Below are positions 15,761 through 23,000 of a stretch of 64,000 nt of DNA, piece after piece (position 1 is the stretch's first letter; the number at the start of each line of letters is the position of its first letter). The translations under genes were made by a program, and so were the position numbers. The stretch lies in assembly GCF_001650695.1 (NCBI RefSeq), contig NZ_LWQS01000021.1, positions 1-64,000 of the forward strand, given 5' to 3'. Below the pieces are notes generated by a model, which saw only the letters and a program-made list of their open reading frames with translations, searched no databases and was not told where the DNA came from. The stretch comes from Chloroflexus islandicus. Lineage in GTDB: Bacteria > Chloroflexota > Chloroflexia > Chloroflexales > Chloroflexaceae.

Positions 15761-15994
15761 ATGGAGGCGCGAGCGTATGTGTTGATCGAGGCCGAGTCGG
15801 GCAAGATCGGCGAGGTGCTAGCTGCGCTGCGCGCGATCGATGGCCTGATTGCGGTTGATGCCGTCACCGGCCCCTACGATATCGTGGCGACCGTGCAGAC
15901 GCCTGATCCGCGCCAAATTGGCCGGCTGGTGATGAGCGAGATCCACGCGATTAGCGGTATTAAGCGCACGATTACCTGCATGGTGATTGGGTGA
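15761..15994 (+). CDS. Stand-alone Lrp/AsnC ligand-binding (RAM) domain protein
   Basis: 77 residues covering just the effector domain of Lrp/AsnC regulators: AYVLIEAESGKIGEVLAALRAI, then VDAVTGPYDIVATVQT and GIKRTITCMVIG. There is no helix-turn-helix. Such small proteins form oligomeric rings and bind amino acids; they may modulate full-length Lrp proteins or enzymes. GAGGAG precedes the ATG. Its place between trpA and an amidase hints at a link with amino-acid metabolism. Confidence 0.88.
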   Translation: MEARAYVLIEAESGKIGEVLAALRAIDGLIAVDAVTGPYDIVATVQTPDPRQIGRLVMSEIHAISGIKRTITCMVIG

Positions 15995-16021
15995 CGTGCG
16001 TTGGCAGGAAAGGAGCATAGT

Positions 16022-16960
16022 GTGGCCGAATACGTGTTGGAAAAGGGCAAGGTGCATCACAAGTGGGACAATAGCCTGCCGCCGGCGATCGAAATCGCTT
16101 CCGGCGATGTGGTGCATTGCGAGACGGCGGAAGTGACCAATGATCAGGTGACTCCCGGTTGTGACGCCAGCGTATTGATGAATCTCGATTTTAGCCAGCT
16201 CTACCCGCTGGCCGGCCCGATCTTCGTCAAAGATGCGATGCCCGGTGACATCCTCGAAGTTGAGATTCTGCGCTTGCAGCCGCTCGATTGGGGGTGGACG
16301 GGGATCATTCCCGGTTTGGGGTTGTTGGCGCAAGATTTCACCGCGCCCTACATTCGCCATTTCGATCTCAGCAACGGCCAGACCGCGCCGTTGCGCGATG
16401 ACATTCACATCCCGTTGCAACCGTTTTGCGGCACGATGGGGGTGGCGCTCGACGAGCCGGGGGCGTTTGATGTGTTGCCGACCGGCAAAGGCGGCGGCAA
16501 TATCGACACTCGCCACCTCAATGTTGGGGCCAAGCTCTACCTGCCGGTGTTCGTGCCCGGCGCGCTCTTCTCGGCGGGTGATTGCCATGCTGCCCAAGGC
16601 GACGGCGAGGTCTGCGTGACCGGCATCGAATGCCCGATGCAGTTTTCGCTGCGGTTTAACGTGATCAAGGGGCGTTCGCTCAAGCCGTGGCGCTACCACT
16701 TCTACACGCCACCCGGCCCGATCCAACCCGCCTATGACGCGCGCGGCTACTACGTCACCACCGCCATCGGCCCTGATCTGATGGAAAACGCGCGCAATGC
16801 GGTGCGCGACATGATCGAGTGGCTGGTTGATACCTATCATCTCAGCCGCGAAGATGCCTATGTGCTGTGCAGTTTGGCCGGCGATTTGCGCATCAGCCAA
16901 ATCGTCGATGCGCCCAATTGGTGTGTGTCGTTCTATATGGCGTTGAGCGTGTTTCGTTAA
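16022..16960 (+). CDS. Acetamidase/formamidase family protein
   Basis: 312 residues, the family length. Motifs include HHKWDNSLPPAIEIASGDVV at the N-terminus, GCDASVLMNLDFSQLYPLAGP, and CGTMGVALDEPG. A metal-site segment GGGNIDTRHLNVGAKLYLPV and FSAGDCHAAQGDGEVC with its His and Asp residues follow. These enzymes hydrolyse short amides to ammonia and the carboxylate in the cytoplasm. GTG at 16022 was chosen because AAAGGAG sits 8 nt upstream; the frame is also open from a TTG at 16001. It is probably co-transcribed with the Lrp-type domain gene. Confidence 0.92.
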   Translation: MAEYVLEKGKVHHKWDNSLPPAIEIASGDVVHCETAEVTNDQVTPGCDASVLMNLDFSQLYPLAGPIFVKDAMPGDILEVEILRLQPLDWGWTGIIPGLGLLAQDFTAPYIRHFDLSNGQTAPLRDDIHIPLQPFCGTMGVALDEPGAFDVLPTGKGGGNIDTRHLNVGAKLYLPVFVPGALFSAGDCHAAQGDGEVCVTGIECPMQFSLRFNVIKGRSLKPWRYHFYTPPGPIQPAYDARGYYVTTAIGPDLMENARNAVRDMIEWLVDTYHLSREDAYVLCSLAGDLRISQIVDAPNWCVSFYMALSVFR

Positions 16961-16985
16961 AGCGACGGCGCGCTCATGCAACAAC

Positions 16986-17015
16986 CCAAGCGACGGCGTT
17001 CGCGCCGTCGCTTGG
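16986..17015. terminator. Bidirectional terminator with TTCG loop
   Basis: 13-bp perfect stem ccaagcgacggcg / cgccgtcgcttgg closed by a TTCG tetraloop, between convergent genes ending at 16960 (+) and 17024 (-). Confidence 0.82.
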
Positions 17016-17023
17016 ATTATGTA

Positions 17024-18250
17024 CTATACCCACCGGTGCAACCGGAGCGTAATCCCGATCCATACCCCGGCAAACACCGTGATCCCAAACACCCAACCTG
17101 ATAGCGCAAACGCGCCAATACCAGATAGCAAGGTGCCCACTGTGCAACCGAGCGCGATGATGGCGCCCCATCCCATCAAGATGCCGCCAGCCAGCGCCGC
17201 GAGGCTACTGCTGCGGCGCGGGAGGCTGGGGCGGAAGCGTCCGGCCAGCAGCGCCGCGCCGAGCGAACCGGTGATCAACCCGCCGATAAGCCAGCCGTTG
17301 GTCGTAATAGTTTGCACGACTTGCGTTGCACAGCCGGCGAAACTGTCTAAACCGTTGAGCCGGTCGGGCAATAGGCCATAGTTGTGGAGAACAGTGCGCG
17401 ACAGGCTGCCCAATTGTGACGTAACGCCCAGCGGTTCGATGCGCAAGTAGGCGATAACGCTGATGATGCCAACAATCGCGCCGGTGACGAGCGGATTCCA
17501 GCGCCGTTCGAGCAGCACGGTGCGGAGATACGTTGGCGTGATGGCGCGGGCCGGTTGTTCGGCGAGCGGGGCAAGCCAGCGTAGCAAGCTAAGGGCGATG
17601 ATGCCCAACACCAATAGGTGAACGATCAATGAGCCGCCATAGCCAATCAGGTTGGGCAGCCAAATCACCGGCGCTCCGGCGATCATCGTCACATAGAGCC
17701 AGTTCCACGTCCGCAAGCCAAGCCCAAAACCGATTAGTGCTCCTGCCAATGCCGGCAGCGCAGAGCCTGATCCTTCACCCAACCGGTAGAGATGGCCGCT
17801 GATGCATGCGCCCGACAACGCCATACCAAGGCCGAAGACTAGCCCAGCGAGCGCCAGTGCTGGGCTTACCGGGCCGATATGGGCGTCGGGCGCGAGCCGT
17901 CCGCTGGCCGGGTTAGGTAGAAACGCGCCAAAGACGATGGCATAGCCGATCCCGCTGATGGCCAGCGCCGTGAGAATAGCGTACAGCGGCCCAGCCTGCC
18001 GGCGCTCGATCAAATCGCGAAAGATGCAGAAGAAGCAGAACCGGCCACACTCAAAGGCGATGCCCAACGCTCCGCCGAGCAGGAGCGAGAGCGCCGCCGG
18101 CGCGCCAGAGCCGGGAATGGCGTGCATCGCATACGCTCCGGCCACGAGTGCAACCAAGCTCACGACGCCAAGGCTGGCCTGAAGCCGATTGGTTGTTGGT
18201 GACGGAGCAGCTCGCTCAAGCGAGCTGCTCTGCGGTAGCATCTGAGCCAT
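17024..18250 (-). CDS. YeeE/YedE-family sulfur (thiosulfate) transporter
   Basis: 408 residues, about ten membrane helices in two halves. Conserved Cys-containing pore motifs are ECGRFCFFCIFRD, SGACISGHLYRLGEGS, FAGCATQVVQ and LGCTVGTLLSGIG. In this family (TsuA and relatives) such cysteines relay thiosulfate across the membrane. It starts 3 nt after the stop of the rhodanese gene and is clearly in one operon with it. The combination argues for thiosulfate import coupled to sulfane-sulfur transfer. The extra cysteine-rich CGRFCFFC stretch in the first half is worth noting. Confidence 0.9.
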   Translation of the reverse strand: MAQMLPQSSSLERAAPSPTTNRLQASLGVVSLVALVAGAYAMHAIPGSGAPAALSLLLGGALGIAFECGRFCFFCIFRDLIERRQAGPLYAILTALAISGIGYAIVFGAFLPNPASGRLAPDAHIGPVSPALALAGLVFGLGMALSGACISGHLYRLGEGSGSALPALAGALIGFGLGLRTWNWLYVTMIAGAPVIWLPNLIGYGGSLIVHLLVLGIIALSLLRWLAPLAEQPARAITPTYLRTVLLERRWNPLVTGAIVGIISVIAYLRIEPLGVTSQLGSLSRTVLHNYGLLPDRLNGLDSFAGCATQVVQTITTNGWLIGGLITGSLGAALLAGRFRPSLPRRSSSLAALAGGILMGWGAIIALGCTVGTLLSGIGAFALSGWVFGITVFAGVWIGITLRLHRWV

Positions 18251-18253
18251 CGT

Positions 18254-19282
18254 CTACTTCACACCCCAGACGGTGCCGGCTGGATTGGCAATCGGCACGC
18301 CGACGCTATTGCCGTATTCCGTCCACGAACCATCGTACAGGGCAACTTGATAGCCGAGGATTTCGCTCAGCACAAACCACGTATGGCTAGCCCGCTCGCC
18401 GATGCGGCAGTAGGTAATGATCGGCTTGCTGCCGTCGATGCCGGCATCAGCGTACAACTTGCGCAGCTCCTCGACACTCTTGAAGGTGCCGTCATCGTTG
18501 AGCGCCTTCTTCCACGGGACGTTCATCGCGCCGGGGATATGGCCGGCCCGTACCGCCAATTCTTGGAAGCCCTCCGGTGCGAAGATCTTGCCGCTAAACT
18601 CGTCGGGTGAGCGAATATCGACTAGGACTTTATCCGCTTCGCCGTACACCACCTTCAGCACATCGGGCAGGAAGGCGCGCAACGAGCTGTCTTGCTGGAC
18701 GGTGAACGCGCCGGCGGGGTACGATGGGGCGCGGGTGGATAGTTCACGATTCTCGGCTTCCCACTTGCTGCGCCCGCCGTCAAGCAGCCGCACATCTGTC
18801 GCGCCGTACTGGCGGAAGACCCACGCGCCCCATGCGGCAAACCAGTTGTAGTTATCGCCGTAGAGCACGATCGTCGTGTCGTTATTGATCCCTGCCGCGC
18901 GGGCTAGTTCCTGAAATCGTTCGGGGGCAATGATATTGCGCGCGACCGTATCAACAAAATCGGTCGTCCAGACAAAATTGACCGCGCCGGGGATATGACC
19001 GCGCTCGTACAAACCGGGCACGACACTGACCTCGATCACGCGCACCTGCGGGTTGTTGAGATTAGCGGCGAGCCAGTCAGTGCTCACAACCACTTGATCA
19101 AACGGGCGCGGCTCGCGGGGCGCATTGGCGGTCGAAACGGGAGCGTTGTTCGTTGTTGCCGGCTGCACCAGTTGGGTAGCGTTCGTTTGCGGGCGCACAA
19201 CGCTGATCACCGTCACGATGGCGAGCGTTGCCAGTGCGCCGGCAAGGGCCGCGCCGGCAAGGCGCAACGTCGGGGTATTCAC
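18254..19282 (-). CDS. Two-domain rhodanese (thiosulfate sulfurtransferase), membrane-anchored or exported
   Basis: 342 residues. A hydrophobic N-terminal segment (about 9-29) acts as signal or anchor, followed by a Thr/Asn-rich linker. Two rhodanese domains follow (about 62-180 and 205-338). The C-terminal active loop is YCRIGERASH with persulfide C292. The first domain has YGDNYNWFAAW at the equivalent site and no cysteine, as in other tandem rhodaneses. It moves the sulfane sulfur of thiosulfate to an acceptor, here probably on the outer face of the membrane. GTG start with GGGAGG just upstream. A strong promoter is at 19340-19368. Confidence 0.92.
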   Translation of the reverse strand: MNTPTLRLAGAALAGALATLAIVTVISVVRPQTNATQLVQPATTNNAPVSTANAPREPRPFDQVVVSTDWLAANLNNPQVRVIEVSVVPGLYERGHIPGAVNFVWTTDFVDTVARNIIAPERFQELARAAGINNDTTIVLYGDNYNWFAAWGAWVFRQYGATDVRLLDGGRSKWEAENRELSTRAPSYPAGAFTVQQDSSLRAFLPDVLKVVYGEADKVLVDIRSPDEFSGKIFAPEGFQELAVRAGHIPGAMNVPWKKALNDDGTFKSVEELRKLYADAGIDGSKPIITYCRIGERASHTWFVLSEILGYQVALYDGSWTEYGNSVGVPIANPAGTVWGVK

Positions 19283-19339
19283 GATCCTCCCTCACTTTCT
19301 CTTGTCAAGCGTTTCGTGGGTTGCACCGGTGCCAGCCAG

Positions 19340-19368
19340 AGTATAGCGGAGATTGTTGAGTTTGTCAA
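19340..19368 (-). promoter_or_regulatory. Sigma-70 promoter of the rhodanese-YedE operon
   Basis: On the minus strand, TTGACA (complement of 19363-19368), 17-bp spacer, TATACT (complement of 19340-19345). This is a near-consensus promoter with a leader of about 50 nt. Confidence 0.78.
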
Positions 19369-19471
19369 TATACTTGATCAAGAATTCAAGAATCTCTTCG
19401 GTACTAGTTGACGATAGCCGGTCTTGCGAGTACCATGCCGGTGAGTTGGTTTATATCTTGATGCATTGCCT

Positions 19472-19723
19472 ATGGATCCATCACCTGCTCGCCGGATGCG
19501 CTGGGCTGTGGGCGGCGCATTGATACTGGCGTTATTAGCAATTGTGCTGGGCGGGGTGTTTACCGCCGTGATCAGCCTCTTCACCGGCCAGCTCGCGCCT
19601 GATGCCGGTTGGGCGGATTGGGTGCGCGTGCTGTGGCCGGCAATACTGGTGTGGGGGCTAGGCGCGCTGCCGTTCGGCGCGGCGTTAGGTTTTTTTGCGT
19701 CGCTGATCTGGCGCGAAGTTTGA
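19472..19723 (+). CDS. Small two-helix membrane protein, unknown function
   Basis: 83 residues. After MDPSPARRMRW come two hydrophobic segments (about 12-36 and 50-80) separated by a short loop containing FTGQLAPDAGWADW. No family recognised. ATG at 19472 preferred to the TTG at 19466. The tRNA-Pro promoter -35 box overlaps its stop codon. Confidence 0.6.
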   Translation: MDPSPARRMRWAVGGALILALLAIVLGGVFTAVISLFTGQLAPDAGWADWVRVLWPAILVWGLGALPFGAALGFFASLIWREV

Positions 19724-19748
19724 CTCTTCGCCGTAGCCGCGCTATAAT
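19720..19748 (+). promoter_or_regulatory. tRNA-Pro promoter
   Basis: TTGACT (19720-19725), 17-bp spacer, TATAAT (19743-19748). The mature tRNA begins 10 nt after the -10. The -35 includes the stop codon of the preceding gene. Confidence 0.8.
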
Positions 19749-19757
19749 CAGGGCGTT

Positions 19758-19834
19758 CGGGGCGTAGCGCAGACCGGTAGCGCACCTGAATGGGGTTCAG
19801 GAGGTCGCTGGTTCAAATCCAGTCGCCCCGACCA
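19758..19834 (+). tRNA. tRNA-Pro (anticodon GGG)
   Basis: 77 nt including an encoded CCA end. The acceptor arms are CGGGGCG (19758-19764) and CGCCCCG (19824-19830), followed by ACCA. The anticodon stem CCTGA/TCAGG encloses loop ATGGGGT, with anticodon GGG reading CCC and CCU. The T arm carries GGTTCAAATCC. Confidence 0.96.
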
Positions 19835-19840
19835 TCCGGT

Positions 19841-19878
19841 AACGCTGGTGAGCATTTGCTCGCCAGCGTTTGTATTTT
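19841..19878 (+). terminator. Intrinsic terminator after tRNA-Pro
   Basis: 14-bp stem aacgctggtgagca / tgctcgccagcgtt (one G-T pair) with a tight loop at 19841-19870, followed by T-rich sequence extending to a run of seven T near 19889. Confidence 0.8.
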
Positions 19879-19965
19879 GGCGTTTTTTTCCTCTGGATAA
19901 CCAGCGCAGTAAACGATTTTGTGCCCGGCGATACTGGTAAAATGCCAATAATTACCCACTACATC

Positions 19966-19995
19966 TTGACACCTTCCATGATTCGGCGCTATACT
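19966..19995 (+). promoter_or_regulatory. Promoter of the TPR scaffold/roadblock operon
   Basis: TTGACA (19966-19971), 18-bp spacer, TATACT (19990-19995). It gives a leader of about 98 nt before the ATG at 20100. Confidence 0.75.
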
Positions 19996-20099
19996 GCAAG
20001 CATGTGGCGAATACCATTCGCGCTGCTATCGCGTTCCCTCAACGCATAACTTCTCTTTTTTCGAGCGGCGCCAGCATATATCACGTGGGAGGATCCGGG

Positions 20100-23000
20100 A
20101 TGGCGACTATCAGCCTGCAAGACGCCTACACACAAGCCAGAACATTCCTCGAGGCGAACCAGATTGAGCAGGCAATTGGCCTGACCCAGCACATCCTCGC
20201 GCATCACCCTGATAATCTGGAAGCCCAACGGTTGTTGGGCGAGGCGTATCTCGCTCAGCGCGATTTGCCCGCTGCCGTGGCGACCTTCGAGCAGGTGTTG
20301 CAGGCTGATCCCGAAAATATTCCGGCCCACGTTGGTCTTGGCATGGCCTACGAGTGGCAAGGCCGGCTCGATAAGGCGATTGCCGAGTTTGAACGGGCGC
20401 TTGAAATCCGCCCGGATATGCCCGAACTCCGGGCCCAGTTGGTGCGGCTCTACACCGAAGCATGGGGGAGCGAGCATGCCGCTCTCCGCCTGAGCCGCTC
20501 TGGGTTAGCCCGCCTGTATGCCCGTGGCCACATGCTGCCGCAGGCAATCCACGAGTTCCGCAATGTCATTGCTGAACATCCTGAGCGGCTCGATGCGTGG
20601 GTTGGCTTGATCGAGGCCCTCTGGCGTGATGGCCGGCTTGACGAAGCCGTTGAGGCATGCCAGCAGGCGCTGCAGGCGCAACCGCAGCTCCTGAAAGCGC
20701 ACCTGATCCTCGGGGCGATATTGCTTGACGATGGCGACCAGCGTGGCGTCGACCACTGGCGCATCGCGCAACGCCTCGATCCGTATCAGACTGTGGCGCG
20801 GATGTTGTTTGATCCGCTGCCGGTTGGTGTGCCAACGCCTGATGTCTCGTTGCCAGCGTGGGACGAGGCGGCGTGGCGAGCGCGGCGCACGGCAGCCGCA
20901 GCTCCGGCGGCGGTCGCTGCCGATGATGATTTTTTTGCCGAAGCCAGTTGGTTGGCGCCGGCGGCCCAACCCGTAGCCGTGGCTTCGGCGATGTCAGATG
21001 ATGATCTGCTGGCGATGTTGCTCTTCTCACCGCCGGCAACGAGTGTTGCCTCCCCGCCTCAGCCGGCGACGCTAGGTGGCGATGCGTTTGATTTCGATCT
21101 CGATCTGCCGGGGCCGGCTGCGACCCCAACCGGTTTGACGCTTGATGAGATTGGTGTCAATGTAGCTGCAACTCCCCCCGCCGAACCGGCGCTGGCGCCG
21201 TTCTCGCTGGAGGAGCTGGGGCTGTCACCGGACGAGATTGCCCAGTTGGAGGGTGGTGCGGCGGCGAAGGCGGAAGAACCGGCACTGGCGCCATTCTCGC
21301 TGGAGGAGCTGGGGCTGTCACCGGACGAGATTGCCCAGTTGGAGGGGTCGGCGGCGAAGGCGGAAGAACCGGCACTGGCGCCATTCTCGCTGGAGGAGCT
21401 GGGGCTGTCACCGGACGAGATTGCCCAGTTGGAGGGGTCGGCGGCAAAGGCGGAAGAACCGGGGTTGACGCCGTTCTCGCTGGAGGAGCTGGGGTTGTCA
21501 CCCGAAGAGATTGCCCAGTTGGAGGGTGGTGCGACGGCAAAGGCGGAAGAACCGGGGTTGACGCCGTTCTCGCTGGAGGAGCTGGGGTTGTCACCCGAAG
21601 AGATTGCCCAGTTGGAGGGTGGTGCGACGGCAAAGGCGGAAGAACCGGCACTGACGCCATTCTCGCTGGAGGAGCTGGGGCTGTCACCCGAAGAGATTGC
21701 CCAGTTGGAGGGTGGTTCAGCGGCAAAGGCGGAAGAACCGGCACTGACGCCATTCTCGCTGGAGGAGCTGGGGTTGTCACCCGAAGAGATTGCCCAGTTG
21801 GAGGGGGCGCCGGCGCAAGGGTTGACGCCGTTCTCGCTCGAAGAGTTAGGCTTACCGGCTGATGAGGCTGCGCGATCCCAAGAGCAGGGTACGGCGGGTA
21901 GCGATACATTCGCTGATGAATTGAGCGGCTTGCAACCGTTCTCGCTCGATGATCTGGATTTCGGGTCAAGCGCCCCTGCCGGTGAATTACCGCCGTCGTT
22001 GCAACCCTTCTCGCTTGACGATCTAGCGCTTGATGAGGCGCATCCTATGCCGCAAGCTGAACCGGTTGAACCGGGAATCTATAGCTGGCAAGAACCGTCA
22101 ATGCGGAGTGGCGGTATTCAGTTGCCCCAAGAGGCCGAGCCGAGCGGGCCGTCGATCTTTAGCAAGTTAGTTGAACGCGCTGCCTCGTTACCGCCGGTCG
22201 AAGAGCCGCCGCTGTCGTCGGTTGAGCTGACTGATGCTGACGTAGCGGCTTATTTCTCGAATGATGATGTGTCGTTGCGCGAGGACGACGGTTCGCCTGA
22301 GCGCTTGACCGGAACCTTCCGTTTGCCCAAGTTGAGCCTTGATGAGAGTCTTGCTCCTTCTGGCGCAGTTGGTGCATTGAGTGGCAAGGGTGAAGAGCCA
22401 GTAGAAGAGCTGGAGTTAACGCCGTTCTCGCTTGAGGAGTTGAGCCTCTCGCCAGAAGAGATTGCGCAGCTTGAGGGGATGCAACAGGGTGAGCAGCCGG
22501 CGGCGCAAGCGGCGGAGCCGGAGCTGACGCCATTCTCGCTGGAAGAGCTAGGGCTGTCGCCAGAAGAGATTGCGCAGCTTGAGGGGATGCAACAGGGTGA
22601 GCAGCCGGCGGCGCAAGCGGCGGAGCCGGAGCTGACGCCATTCTCGCTGGAAGAGCTGGGGTTGTCGCCAGAAGAGATTGCGCAGCTTGAGGGGATGCAA
22701 CCGGGTGAGCAGCCGGCGGCGCAAGCGGCGGAGCCGGAGCTGACGCCATTCTCGCTGGAAGAGCTGGGGTTGTCGCCGGAAGAGATTGCACAGCTCGAGG
22801 CGATGCAACAACCAGAGCAGCCAGCGGCGCAAGCGGCGGAGCCGGAGCTGACGCCATTCTCGCTGGAAGAGCTAGGGCTGTCGCCAGAAGAGATTGCGCA
22901 GCTTGAGGGGATGCAACAGGGTGAGCAGCCGGCGGCGCCAGCGGCGGAGCCGGAGCTGACGCCATTCTCGCTCGAAGAGCTGGGGTTGTCGCCAGAAGAG

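Noticed and set aside
15818-16984. 388-residue minus-strand frame opposite the amidase
   Set aside because: Shadow frame in GC-rich DNA; the plus strand encodes a complete acetamidase-family protein with a ribosome-binding site.
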